From Chrysemys picta bellii (lineage: Eukaryota > Chordata > Testudines > Emydidae), in NCBI RefSeq assembly GCF_011386835.1, contig NC_088791.1, forward strand, positions 25,332,998 to 25,396,997: a DNA stretch of 64,000 nt, in the 5' to 3' direction. This document shows, in pieces, positions 10,380-22,064 of the stretch. Under the pieces are notes generated by a model, which had not been told where the DNA came from, ran no database searches, and worked only from the letters and a program-made list of their open reading frames with translations. Made by a program: the position numbers and the translations under genes. How positions within the stretch are numbered: the first letter of the stretch is position 1; each line of letters opens with the position of its first letter.

Positions 10380-11790
10380 AAGCTTACAACACAAATTGGA
10401 TGACAGGAGAGGTCCCAGACGACCGGAGAAGGGCTAATGTAGTGCATCTTTAAAAAGGGGGAAAAGGAGGAGCCAGGGAACTAAAGACCAGTCGGTTTGA
10501 CCTTGATACCTGGGAAGCTACTTGGATAAAATATTCCATTTGCAAATACCTGGAGGATGAAGGGGTGATCTCTAGCAGCCAGGATTTACCAAGAACAAAT
10601 TATGCCAAACCAAACTGATTTCCACCTTTGACAAGGTTATTGGTTTGGTGGACAGAGGGAATGCGGTGGCCATAAGATACCTGGATTTTAGCAAGGCTTC
10701 TGACACAGTCCCACATGACATTCTCATAAGTAAGCCGGAGAAACGTGGGCTTGGTAGAATTACCATTAAGGGGATACATAATTGGTTAAACAACCACAAA
10801 GAGTGGCTATTAATGGAATGATGTCAGATTAGAAAGAGGTCTCAAGTGGGGTTCCACGGGGATCTGTTCTGGGTCCGGTGTTATTTAACATCTTTATTAA
10901 TCATCTGGTTGTAGGAAAAGAGAGCATACTGCTCAAATTTGTACATGGTGGGGGAGGGTGTTGTGGGGGGATGCAAATACTTGGGAGGACAGAACTAAAA
11001 TTCAACAGGATCTTGATAAATTGGACTATAGACACCAGAATGAACTTCAACAAAAGCAAATGTGAGGTGCTACACTTAAGGAAGAAAAAAAACAAATGCA
11101 CAGATATAGAATGGGGGATAACAGGCTTGGCATCAGCACTGCTGAGCAGGATCTGGGAGTTGTGGTGGATCACAAACTCAACATGAATCAACAATACGAT
11201 GTTATTCCAAAAAAGCAAATGCAATTTTAGGTTGCATTAACAGAGGTATAGCATGCAAGTCATAGGAGGTGACAGTACCACTCAGCCCTAGTTAGGCTTC
11301 AGCTGGAGTACTGTGTCCAATTTTGGTCACCAACGTATAGAAAGGATGTAGAGAAACTGGAAAAGATCCAGAGGTGAGTGACAAAAATGATCAAAGGGAT
11401 GGAATGCAAGCCATATGAGCAAAAGGATATGTTTAGTTTGGAAAAGAGGAGATTAAGGGGGAACATGATAGTGGTCTTTGGATAACCTGAAAGGCTTCCA
11501 TAAGAAAGATGGAGAAAAACTGTTCTCTTGTCACAGAGGGCAGGACTAAAGGGGCAATAGCATATTTAGAGTAAATCTCAGGAAAAACTTCCTAACTCTA
11601 TGAACAGTAGGACTATGGAACAAACTGCCTAGAGAAGTCATGGAATCTCCTTCACTGGAGGTTTTCAAAAAGAGACTGGGTAGCCATCTGTTTTCGATGG
11701 TTTAGACACAACAAATCCTGAATCTTGGTAGGGGGTTAGACTAGATGACAACTGAGGCCCCTTCTAATCCTCTGGTTCTATGATTCTAAT
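10380..11790 (+). mobile_element. CR1 LINE, 3' part, decayed
   Basis: Plus-strand reading shows CR1 reverse transcriptase blocks in order: DFSKASDTVPHD near 10685, GSVLGPVLFNIFINHL near 10862-10907 and MNFNKSKCEVLHLR near 11041-11080. These are followed by the usual end of the family ([12 protein letters not shown] near 11310, then RRLRGNMI-like near 11448). The last bases, tctatgattcta at about 11777-11788, match the short terminal repeat of CR1. Frameshifts and stops break the frame throughout, so no functional protein is expected. It sits in the sense orientation opposite to the host gene. Confidence 0.9.
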
Positions 11791-12705
11791 TTGAAAGATA
11801 TGTGATCATATACATACATTAAAAATAAAAAGAGCAACTGCCTGTGGCTCTGACACTTTAGACAACTTTTTAAATATACAAGAAGTGAAAAGCACCTACA
11901 AGCATCCTTCAATCAAAACAGCCCAATTACAATAACTAACCTATTAATATTTTACAACTGAGTTATGTTCTGACCCCTTGGAAACCTCTAATTATTACAA
12001 GTTAGTCAGTCAAAATGAAGAAGCGTCATCTCCATTTTCAGATACAAATGAAGTCTCATTTTTATCCCTCACTCCTGAGCATCATAAACTTCAGAGTGAA
12101 ATGAAAAAAGTGACACTATTTTTACATGATTTAAAAATTCAGACAACTCAATGCTAAGGTTCCCATAGTGGCCTTAACTTTATCTTGTTGCTTTATGCAT
12201 TTACATGATCTCATTATACAACTACTCAAACTGGACAATCTGCAATTCAAAGCATCAACTGTTTCTCTTTCTAAAGCCTTTCAAAATGCTCTGTAGATTT
12301 ATTTATTACTAAATAAGCTTTGTGTTCATGTAATGAGACATCTGTTACAATGTGGATGTGTGCACACGCCCCCACACATGAAACAGGACAGAATTAATTT
12401 TAGTGTGAATTTTAACTCCATTTTCTGACTTGTGATTTAGCTCAACTTTAATGTTTCATCAAAAAGATTGATGTTTTCTTTTACAAAGTATAAAAATTAT
12501 TAAAAACACATATCTAAGTAATTTATTAGAGAAAAGTATAAAAAGATTTAAAAGAAGAGAATGCTTTATAGAAAGCTCATTTCAGCCTTTAATCATTTTT
12601 CTAATAATGTTGTAATTTCTATAGGCCATGACACCTATAGTTAAGGGGTCCGCAAATGTTAAAAGGTTGAAAATCACTGCTCTAGAGTCAGAGAGGTGGT
12701 TTTTG
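11791..12705. other. Intron, AT-rich, nothing assigned
   Basis: The stretch is AT-rich with no reading frame, repeat boundary or RNA gene I can identify. A short piece at about 12625-12682 (ccatgacacctatag..aaaatcactgctctag) resembles a decayed hAT end. Confidence 0.5.
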
Positions 12706-13431
12706 GTGTATATATACACTGCAACATAAGCCAGTGCTTCAGCTCAGGCTCAAGCCTAACCCACTTGCATCTACACTGCTAACCCAGGACTTGGACCCTG
12801 CAGAGCTGGAAGTTCTGAGCTCGAGTTAAGCCAGGACCCGAGCCCTGTTGCTTTGCAGTGTAGATGCAGCCCCGCTTGACTTAGGTCACAGGAATCAGTC
12901 AGAAGTATCCCACAATTCCATGGGACAACTTCCTTAGTCCTTTCTATCCAAACAAACTCTACTGAAAATGGAAGTCCCCCCACCCCCATTTCCAAAAGGC
13001 AGCAGCTCAGGTCAGCGTTAATCCATTCTTTTCTGATCACTGATCTGCAAGCGCACTATCAGAGAGCCTCCTGGGTTTGCAACGGAGAGCAAACTGATCA
13101 AGCCTTTTGCAAAGCAAGCTGCTTCCTGGTAACATGCAGGGTGGGCAGTAAAGTTTTCCCACAATGTACTACAGTCCTATGGCTAGAGCAGCCACATTTG
13201 GGGAGGGGGGGTGGGAGGGAGGGAAATGCTAGGGATTCAGATGTGGTTACTTTGACTGAGGTCTGTGCACTCCAGCGTGGACGCTAGAGCCCTAGGTTCG
13301 AGCAAGGGTTAGCAAACTCTTAACATAGGGTTAAAATACAATATAGACGCTCAAATCCAGGGTTCCCTAACACAGGTTAGTTGACTCGAGTCCCACTAAT
13401 CCTGGGTTTACATTGCAGTGTAGACATACCC
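12706..13431. mobile_element. PIF/Harbinger-type non-autonomous element
   Basis: The left end (tgtatatatacactgcaac) and right end (cattgcagtgtagacatac) are inverted relatives, and the right end has the agtgtagacatacc signature of the other Harbinger-type MITEs here. The interior contains paired words such as aacccaggact and cctgggtt. The flanking TTA is seen only on the right, so the left boundary is approximate. Confidence 0.6.
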
Positions 13432-15608
13432 TTACTGTCCCTGTGAAAAATCCATCCAAGGCCATAAACTTTGAAAATCCCACAGGCAACCTCAATTCTG
13501 GCATTTCCTAATCTTTGAGTGCTTGACTTTGCAATATTAACATTATTTAATGCATTTTTTTGTGTATGTAATTATTTTGTTGTTTCTGGGTTAACATATC
13601 TGGGAAAAATGACAAGTCTATTTATTTATTTGTGAGTTTTAAAAAGTTTGTCAAGGTTGCCTAAATGGGTGCTTTTTAATAATTTGTGTATATCCAAGTA
13701 AATAAGCCAAACAATGGAATAAATCTAAAAACGTTATAGATGGCTTACAAAAGAAAAAAAATAGGATTTTTGTACTTTTTTTGTTCATAATGATGTATAA
13801 TGAAGCTATGGAAGTTTAATGTTCTGTCTCTCTCCCCCCTCCACAAAAAGTATTTTTTTACTGCCTCTTCAGAAATTCTGATCTTGTCTACCCTGAAAGA
13901 CACTATGGTGACTGAATAACTAGTGAAATCTCAAGACTGAAAGCTGAGTAACTCAAAGGCAAAGAAATGTGTTGGGCTGTTTTAAGTTATTTTTATTAAC
14001 ATTTACAATTCTAATACCTAATGAACACCTGGGAGAAAGGATATCTTTGTTAAAGGATATCTTTGTTAAAGACTCAAATACTCCCACCATTTCAGTTAAA
14101 TATGAAGAGTTCACAAATTCCAAGAAATCCTTTCACAAAACTAGGGAAGCCATGGCACAACATAATATTCCTGATCTTCCTAAAAGAAAGACAGACAAGC
14201 TGATTTTTTAAAATGAAAAATCATACAAAACAAGAAGGCAAACTAGATAATCATAATAATCACTTCTGGTCTTAAAAATCCATAAATGAATATTCTTCTA
14301 TTATCTTATCAAGCAGTCAACTCCATTGCCATCTTGCCACCTGAACATTACCAATTGTTGTATAAGGATAATTTAGAAATAAGTCAATACAGCTAATACC
14401 CAAGTTCCCTCTGGCAAAAAATGCATAGCTTGAGAGGTACTGGACAGGAAGCAGAAAGGTATCAAAGACAACAGTGGATGAAGGGTTATTCTTTTTGATC
14501 GTTCTATTTCAGAAAAGAATTACACTAAGGACATTGGAATCCCAAGACAGCATATTACCTAGGATATTTAGACACTCTGGGTAAAGGTACGTTTCTTCCC
14601 CTCCCACAAAGTTGCATACATACTTGCCTTCTTTCCCTGATAGACGCTTAAAGATGACCTGCAAAACTATTTTAAATAAATTGGAAATGTAAGTTTGTTC
14701 TTTTGTTTCATGACACATTAAGGTGGCCTGAAGAGTATTTTTCTGTATTTTTTGTTTGTTTGTTTAAACATTAGAAATAACAGGAACATAAAATTTAGAC
14801 TTCTGCTGAACAATCACTGGGCAGCATACATGTCAACATGGAATAGAAGCAACTTATGTACAACACAAAGGACCAAAACTGTGAAATGCCTGTCACACCA
14901 TAACTAACAAATAATGCTTTTTAGCTATAAAAACAGCTATTAAGGATGTTTATTCACTGGGAATAAACAATTTAAAAAGAAAACTGGAAGAACAAATTCC
15001 ATCACTGTGTTCAATGTACAGATGACCAGGATTCCTAGCTGCACAGCAGCCTCTCTGGCTTCCAAGTTCCAGAGGCAGCAGGATAGATAAAGACTGATGA
15101 TTAATAAACAAATCTATTTAAAATTAAATTTGAAATCGTGACAACCTATGTCCGGGCCTAAACTTACTATAATTATTAAAATCATTTTAAGTAAATAAAA
15201 AATATGCTACATCAATGACCCCTACTCAAAAGTTTAAGAAGTTAAAGGGTGCTGCTTTTTAAACTATATACAGAGCTTGGGGAAAACATCTTCTGAGGTC
15301 AACTCAAGCTTTAGAAACGTATTACAATGTCATGTACTGTATTAAGTTACTAAATCATATTCAGTGTTCATAATGAAGGAATGGGTGGTATTTACATTTT
15401 GTCAAGTGTCTGTACTTTCAGTTTCTGTTGTGGAGAAAAGCTTTAGCCTTAATTATTTTTGGTTTCAGCTTATCTAGCAGATGTAGAGAGAATATTTTCT
15501 TTATTTGGACTAGCTATTCAAAGCTGAGAAACAAACAGGGAGTTGAAAAAGCAAGAAAGCTAGTTTTACTCTTCCATCTATTAATAAAAACAGGTGTACT
15601 GTAACTGT
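13432..15608. other. Intron, nothing assigned
   Basis: AT-rich sequence with no convincing exon, RNA gene or repeat. An exact tandem duplication of ggatatctttgttaaa occurs at 14039-14070. The open frame 13969-14211 spans it and has no recognisable domain. Confidence 0.5.
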
Positions 15609-15800
15609 TGTTCTTTGAGATGTAGGTGCAGACATGTATTACATTCTGATATGTGCATGCCCAGCACACTGAAGCTTTGGAGAACTTTGCTTAACTGTAC
15701 CCCTGGGAACTGGACTCACACCCTCTGGTCCTCATAGCCCCTTCCACGGCTATTTAAGGGTGGCACCACCCCGACTCCCCTCAGTTTCTTCGCACCAGAA
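15609..15800. repeat. DIRS left inverted terminal repeat
   Basis: The sequence runs from gttgttctttgagatg to ctcagtttcttcgcacc, and its reverse complement is recognisable at 21490-21680 with many substitutions. It ends near a run resembling a TATA-type start region (ctatttaaggg at 15751). Confidence 0.75.
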
Positions 15801-16039
15801 TCTTAAGATGGGAGACTCCAATGCAGAGAGGATGGGTCCTGGAATAAACCTCTGCACCCATATCTTGAACAATTGTTACAGTACACGTAAACCATTTTTT
15901 TTTAATGTGGTTGCAGATGTGTATTCCACTCAGATGACTCAAGTAATTAATGCAAGTGTAGCTCAGAGTCTTCTTAAATAACTGCAAGAACTGCCTGTCC
16001 AAATTCTGTGTCTGATCTAGATGCCGTCGTAATAGCATA

Positions 16040-16770
16040 ATGCTTGGTAAAAATGTGTGTGGAAGACCAGGTAGTGGCCCTGTGGAAGTCCAATATAGAA
16101 AAGTCACTGAGAAGCACAACAAAAGGTGCTTGGATCCCCTGTCAAATGAGCCACCAGTCTCTGTGGTCATGGAGGTGGGGCCTGAGTTACCCCATATGCT
16201 GTGGTAATCCATCTGGAAACAGTGTGTGCAGAAACCACCAAGGAATGAGGTCACTGTTCATCTGCATTTGAGACAGGTTTAGGAAAAAATACAGGTAACT
16301 ATATGGTTTGGTTAAGGTGAAATTGTGACACCACTTCAGACAAAAACTTAGGCCACCTGGCCTTAGAAAAACTGATCATATACAGACGCTGTGCCATGAA
16401 GGCCTACAGATCAGTAGCTTTCCTTGTAGAAGTTATGGCAACAAGAAAAGCTGTCTTTTGGTACATAGAGACACAGCAAGTGGCTAGGGGCTCAAACAGA
16501 GGACCCATGAGGGCAGCCAGTACAGTATCAAGGTCCTGCAAAAGACTCTTCTTTTACAAGTGGAAAGAGGTGGACAACACCTTTCAGAAATCTAACTACA
16601 ATGCAATTGAAAAATACCAACTTCCCTTGGATCAGAGGATGAAATGTTAAGTTCATTGCTAAGTGGACCCTCACCAAGCGGAGCAACGGACTTGAGAACT
16701 TAAGATGCAACAGGTAATCCAAAATGTCTTGAATACATACTAGCATTGGCTGAATTCCCCAAGCCAATGA
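16040..16770 (-). pseudogene. DIRS tyrosine-recombinase region, broken
   Basis: Minus-strand translation of 16767-16528 contains DILDYLLHLKF, RVHLAM, FHPLIQGK and RFLKGVVHL, matching the N-terminal core-binding part of DIRS/Ngaro tyrosine recombinases. Further on, fragments read FEPLA, KTAFLVAITS, KFLSEVVSQFH and LPVFFP, which follow in family order. At least one internal stop and several shifts separate them. The catalytic Arg..His-x-x-Arg..Tyr set cannot be traced. It would have encoded the integrase of the DIRS element. Confidence 0.7.
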
Positions 16771-17276
16771 TCAAACCAAAAAACACTTCCCACTTAGCCA
16801 AATAGGTAGCCCTAGGAGAAAGTTTTCTACTATTAAGCAGGACTTGCTAGACTGCTTGCGAATATTATTCTTCCTGCTCATTTAACCATGCAGCATACAT
16901 GCCATCAGATACACACTGCTCGGCATTGGATACCATATCTGACTGTGGCATTGTGTCAGCAGGTCAGGAATGAGGAAAATAGACCTGGGAAGTCAGACTG
17001 TGAAGGTTGGAAAACTAACACTGACTTGGTCAAGCTGGCGCAATGAGTATCATCTTGGCATGATCCAGCTTCAGCATGAGAATCATCTAGGAAATGAGTG
17101 GGAGGGGGAAGTGTGGGGAGGAAGGCATCCATCAGTGCCAATCTCCAATTCAAATGGAAGGGGTCAGTTAATAAGGCTGGACTGAAACCTGCTCAGGAGC
17201 AAAAACTGACTGCACTTCTTGTCTTTCATTGCAAATAGGTCGATCATTGGAATGCCCCATTCCTTCAAAATGGACC

Positions 17277-17740
17277 TCAGCATGCCACTCTTTTGAGATT
17301 CTGGGAAAAGTTCCTGCTAAGGTGATCAGCCAAGTGACACTGAGCACCTGGCAAGTGAGCAGCTGTAAGAATGATATCTTCCCTGATACACAACTGCCAA
17401 AACTTCATTGCTTCCTGACAAAGATGGCTGGAGTGGGATTCTCCATGCTTGTTCACATAATATATTGCGGTGGTATTGTCAGTGAGGATATGAACCACTG
17501 TGCTCTTGATCTATATCCAAAAGGCATAGCACGCATTGCAAATGGCTTGAAGCTCCAGGAGTTTATATGAAGAGATGCTTCCTGTTCTATCCACAAACCT
17601 CAAAGTTTCAATGTTTCCAGATGTTCTCGCCAACCTATTGAGTAGGATGGTCAAAGGGAACACCTTCACAAACATTGATTGGATTTGTCCACCATTGCAG
17701 GGTCTCCAGAGTTGCTGGTGGCACTCACACAAGGCTGTCC
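17277..17740 (-). pseudogene. DIRS RNase H region, broken
   Basis: Two overlapping minus-strand frames make up this region. The upstream one (17732-17511) ends SSYKLLELQAICNACYAFW. The downstream one (17498-17277) contains ILTDNTTAIYYVNKHG, HLPGAQCHLADHLSRN and an intervening W.LCI. TDNTTA, H.PG and ADxLSR are signature blocks of DIRS-type RNase H, with Asp residues at the catalytic positions. Between 17511 and 17498 the frame shifts. Upstream, minus-strand sequence at 17830-17770 gives YVLQHARLCLCLLQFWL, matching the segment joining reverse transcriptase to RNase H. Confidence 0.8.
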
Positions 17741-17849
17741 AAAGACTGAGAATTCAGGTGATAGGCAACTTCAACCAAAATTGAAGAAGACAAAGGCACA
17801 ATCTTGCATGCTGGAGTACGTAACTGCATGGAGTCACATGGCCTAGTAA

Positions 17850-17970
17850 TACACCTGCCAACCCCCCAGGATTGTCCTGGAGTCTCCAGGAATTAAAGAT
17901 TAATCTTTAATTAGATTATGTCATATGATGAAATCTCCAGGAATTTGTCCAACCAAAGTTGGCAACCCTA
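17850..17970. mobile_element. hAT MITE (TAGGGTTGCCAAC family)
   Basis: The right end reads gttggcaacccta and the left end tacacctgccaacc, and an exact 8-bp duplication, cctagtaa, flanks it (17842-17849 and 17971-17978). It shares the central gtctccaggaattaaag with the copy at 42293-42414. It interrupts the DIRS element. Confidence 0.9.
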
Positions 17971-18062
17971 CCTAGTAACCTCAGGCACACATGGACTGTA
18001 GCTGAAGCGTGAGATTGAAGGTAGAGATAGGTGATGAACTGTTCTGAATCGCTCTTGAAGGA

Positions 18063-18182
18063 GAGGATCAAAGGGGTAGCCGTGACAGTCTGGATCTGTA
18101 AAAGCAGATCTGTGGCACCTTATAGACTAACAGACGTATTGGAGCATGAGCTTTCATGGGTGAATACCCACTTCTTCGGATG
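18063..18182 (-). mobile_element. Penelope-like element terminal fragment
   Basis: The minus-strand sequence contains gcatccgaagaagtggg, acccatgaaagctcatgc, ctgttagtctataaggtgcc and gactgtcacggctaccc, the same ordered blocks as the copy at 58825-59033. These are the characteristic terminal repeat blocks of vertebrate Penelope-like elements. It is inserted in the DIRS element. The part near 18182 includes the hammerhead-like motif described in the findings. Confidence 0.75.
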
Positions 18183-18645
18183 CCCTTCGGAGAAAGGCCC
18201 TCACACTCGTAGAGTTTAGTAGGGCCCAATGAACTTGATTTTTTGTGTTGGAATTAAACAACTTTTCTTTAATCAAAATCAGCCCAGATCTAACGTGAGC
18301 TGGACATGATGGAGAACTTGATCTTCTGATTTGCCCCCCATTAGCCAATCGTCTAGGTACAGGAAGACATGGGCTTGGGGATCAAAAGTAGCAGTAGAAT
18401 CCCTATCCTCAGGGCTGACGGGGAACTTCCTCTATGGCTTCCAAATGAACAGGGACTCACGAGAGTTGCCCCTGAAGAGGCACAAGATAGGTGGGTGGGA
18501 AAGAGGTATGGACAGTGCATAGGACCAACTTGTGATTAGTTATTGCTTCCCAATCACTGAAAAAGCAGGAGAGGCTGTCCCCAAACAGAGGAGATATGGT
18601 CGAGAAGATCTCACCTAGAATGATGTCCTCACTAGGAGAGTCAAA

Positions 18646-20563
18646 TTAACTGCTTCCCCAAAGCTGATGGAGGGTGGTCTGGTTGGTTGAAATTAGAATG
18701 AGAAGGCCTTCTCCTTTGCGACTTACGTCTCTTTCTGGAGAAGTCCTGCTCCCTATCTCGATAAACCAACTGCTGGAAATACCATTGGGAATGTAGTCGG
18801 TAATGTTGCTACTATTGTTGCTGACTCCCTGAGTGACATCTTTATAGCTGGGATATACACTCCCAATGAACCTAAAGTAGTTTGAGTGTCTTTTTTTTTT
18901 TTTTTTTAAGGGTGTAATGTCTCTCCAATTTTCTCTGAAAACAAAAACTAATCCATCAATTGGTAAATCCTCCATGCTTTGTTGGGCCTCAGGGGCTATG
19001 CCAGAGTTCTGTAACCACAAAGCTCTTCTCATTATTACAGCTGAGGCCATAACACTGGAGGCATCCGCGATATCTGGTGGTAACTGTAGAGATGTCTTAG
19101 TGATTAAACGACCTTCCTCGACGAAAACATTAAGCTCGTCTCTGGGGGATTCTGGTAATTTATCTGTAAATTTGTACATAGCCTCCCAATTTACAAATCA
19201 TACTTTGATAGTGCCTGCCAATTATTGATGAACATTCATAAAGTGAGGTTGAATAAATTTTTCTTCCCATTAAATCCAACCTTTTAGACTGTGTCTTTCA
19301 GCACTGACTTAAATCTCCCTTCACTATCTGTCATTTACAGCCATTACAACCAGAGAGTTAAGGGCTGGATGTGAGAAGCAGCACTCAAAACCCTGCATAG
19401 GGACATAATACCATTTGTCAGCGCACTTCGCTGTGGGCAGTAAGAAAACTAAGTATGCCAAAGTGCTTCAGTTATAGGAAGAACTACCCTCTGGAACTAA
19501 ACACTGAAGAATATCTACTCATGTATGGGTATTGTCCTGAAAAAAACTGTGCCTGAATGCCCAAAGTTGTATTCATTCACCTTAGAAGATCCTGATACGA
19601 TTTAAAATCCTCAGGCACAAGAGGGGAGGAATCTGGTAGAGCGGAACTGTCCTATGAACAAGATGAAGAGGAAAGCGGGGGCCAATGGAATTTTCTGCGA
19701 TCCTGCTTACTCCTGCTCAGATGAATCAGCTCAGAGAGCACAATCTGAGGGTATGTCTTCACTACCCGCCGTATTGGCAGGTAGCAATCAATTTATCCGG
19801 GATCGATATATCGCGTCTCGTTAAGACGCGATATATTGATCCCCGAACGCGCTCACCGTCGACTCCAGAACTCCACCAGAGCTAGCGGTGGTAGCGCAGT
19901 TGACGGGGGAGCCGCGGCCGTCGATCCCGCGCCGTGTGGACCCCAGGTAATTCCATCTAAAATACTTCGACTTCAGCTATGCTATTCGCGTAGCTGAAGT
20001 TGCATATCTTAGATCAATCCCCACCACCACCACCACCAGTGTAGACCAGCCCTAAGTATGCATCTCCAGCCTAGTTGAGTCAGGAGGTGAGACAGGAAGA
20101 GGGTTTGATGATCATGCCCTGGAATGAGTGCATGAATGCCATGGAGGAAATAGACATGGCATTGGGAGCCAGTAGGAACTAGGCTATGAACCCCTATCTC
20201 TATTGCAAGAATGGTACCAATCCTGGTACCAATGATGATCCCCCAAAGATCTTGAAGACTTTCGAGCTTGGTATCTGGATGAAAAAAAAGGTGGAAGCTG
20301 ACTCTGAACTTGAATGCAAGGAACCCTCCAAACAATCCAAAGGGAATGGAACAGCTATGCCTGGTGGAGCCATCACATGTCCCGACTGACTCATCGGCAC
20401 AGTATATGGGCACAGAAGAAGGCAGAGCAGTCAGTACCTTGAATATTGGCAGTGTCATTAAGGCAGCACTAACACTCAATACCAGAATAGACATCAGTAT
20501 CAAAGTAGAGGCCTGTACTGCATTCGTAACTCCAGCCCATATCAGACCTGTAGAAGCCAACAT
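18646..20563 (-). pseudogene. DIRS gag-like region, broken
   Basis: The longest frame (19179-18646) includes ASAVIMRRALWLQNSGIAPE and QQSMEDLPIDGLVFVF, which resemble the conserved MRR..WL..SG....Q..EDLPFDG block of DIRS gag-type proteins. Upstream minus-strand frames (20563-20009, 20914-20542) lie in the expected N-terminal part but have no recognisable domain. A MITE at 19749-20052 interrupts it and adds a histidine/tryptophan repeat (ccaccacc array) to one frame. A T-run at 18892-18908 also breaks the reading. Confidence 0.6.
19749..20052. mobile_element. PIF/Harbinger-type MITE with strong internal hairpins
   Basis: The ends are ggtatgtcttcactacc and ccagtgtagaccagccc, flanked by TGA and TAA. 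Inside are an 18-bp-arm hairpin (19801-19818 with 19824-19841, one mismatch, built on gatatatcgcgtct) and a second hairpin (cttcagcta..tagctgaag at about 19970-20000). A short ccaccaccaccacc array precedes the right end. It is CpG-rich against an AT-rich background, which suggests a young insertion in the DIRS element. Confidence 0.7.
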
Positions 20564-21489
20564 TGTTTCTGAGGGTTGAAGATGGAATCAGTATACAAGA
20601 ATTCCCTCAGTGCCAACAAGGAGAGTAGTCTTGTCTCTTCAGCCTGATTTTTAAATGGTGCCAGAGACAACACTTGCAACAGCCTGTATTCTGAGGAAAC
20701 CAACCCAGATGGTCCAAGGATCACAGAAGATACCGCCATGGCTGAAGACTCCTGTATCACAGATAAGTCCAGCACAGAGTAAATCTGCAGGTGCTTGAAA
20801 AGCCTGTGGAGTCAGTATGGTCAGTGTCAAGACCCATGTTGTTGGTAACAGATTCAAGAGCTGCTCTACTAATGGCACCGAGTCGACAATGCGGTGCTGG
20901 AACGATCTCACCATGACACAGGAGAGTGGGTAAAGTGCCCTGCTCTATCCTGTGTACTCAAGGAAACCTGGTTGTGGCCAGCACCCCACTTAGACAAGGA
21001 TGAAGAATCTCCCCGAACCTTACAGTGACTATGGTCAGTTTTCTAAGTCTTCTTTCTCAGGTGATGAGAGGAAGGATAAAGAGTCTCTTCTTCTCCTTGG
21101 AGAAGAGTCAGAGCCTCAGCAGCACCAAAGGCCTCAGAGAGGCCAGACAATCTGATCCTGGAAACGTAGTGGGCTTGCTCTATCAGGGGCTGCTTTAGGC
21201 GCAAGTCTCTAGTTACCGCGTCCTCTTTGTGAACAACTTGCATATGGACTATTTAAATATGCCCCTTCCTCAGGCACAACAAGCAATGAGTATGGGGACC
21301 ATTATTGGGTATGGCTACCCCACATGAGACATGCTTCTTGCAACTTGGAGAAGGCACTGCACCAGGCAAAAACAAAACTATTAATCTAACTAACTGAACA
21401 CTAAGGGTATTACTACTAACTATACAAAAAACCCCAGAAAAAATGGAGTTAACAACAAGTGAGAGGTAAATACCACACAGAATGCTCCA

Positions 21490-21680
21490 ACTCAAGCCAG
21501 GAAGGAACTCAGTGGGGTCGATATGGCACTGGACTTAAAATAGTCTTGGGAAGGGCTACAAGGGCCAAAGGGTGCAAGCACCACCCCAATGTGTACTGCT
21601 AAACAAAGTTCTCTGGCTTTGGTTTGCTGGGCATGTGCACACATGAGTGGAATAGATGTCTGCAGACACATGAAGAAGAG
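21490..21680. repeat. DIRS right inverted terminal repeat
   Basis: This is the reverse complement partner of 15609-15800. It ends near cttcatgtgt..gcagacat read on the minus strand, which aligns with gagatgtaggtgcagacat at the left end. Confidence 0.75.
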
Positions 21681-21840
21681 GAGGATACCTACTAATTCTA
21701 AAAACATGAAAGATCGAGAGTCAGACTTTAAAAGGTATATAGGTGCCTACAGATATAAATAGGTGCTTAGAGTGATTTTCAAACCCCCACTGGGAGTTAG
21801 CTTCCTAACTTGCTTAGGCACTTTTAAAAATTGCATCTGT

Positions 21841-22064
21841 TTAAATAAAATAAAATAAAATAAAATAAATAAATTAATGGAGATATCCCATCTCCTAGAA
21901 CTGGAAGGGACCTTGAAAGGTCATTGAGTCCAGCCCCCTGCCTTCACCAGCAGGTCCAAGTACTGATTTTGCCCCAGATCCCTAAGTGGCCCCCTCAAGG
22001 ATTGAACTCATAACCCTGGGTTTAGCAGGCCAATGCTCAAACCACTGAGCTATCCCTCCCACCA
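21841..22064 (-). mobile_element. tRNA-derived SINE of the turtle type
   Basis: Read on the minus strand it starts gggagggatagctcagtgg, an RNA polymerase III A box (about 22041-22053), followed by a B box in atgagttcaatcct (about 21999-22012), the tRNA-unrelated body (aaggtcccttccagttc) and a TTTA-type tail at 21841-21870. The tRNA-like head plus this body matches the pol III SINE known from cryptodiran turtles. A second copy is at 36340-36537. Confidence 0.88.

Larger units (their letters stand above)
15609..21690 (-). mobile_element. DIRS-like retrotransposon, decayed, with inverted terminal repeats
   Basis: The two ends are diverged inverted repeats (15609-15800 and 21490-21680), sharing words such as gtgcatgcccagca, gagaactttg and tagccctt..ctattt. 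Between them, minus-strand remnants appear in DIRS order: a gag-like region (20563 to 18646), the end of reverse transcriptase plus RNase H (about 17850 to 17277), and a tyrosine-recombinase-type region (16770 to 16040). This order with inverted rather than direct terminal repeats separates DIRS from LTR elements. All frames are broken. Three later insertions interrupt it (17850, 18063 and 19749). It fills a third of a host intron, in the same orientation as the gene. Confidence 0.85.

Noticed and set aside
20009..20563. A 184-codon minus-strand frame ending in a Trp-rich stretch
   Set aside because: Its tail comes from the ccaccacc array of an inserted MITE, and the rest lies in the decayed gag-like region of the DIRS element.
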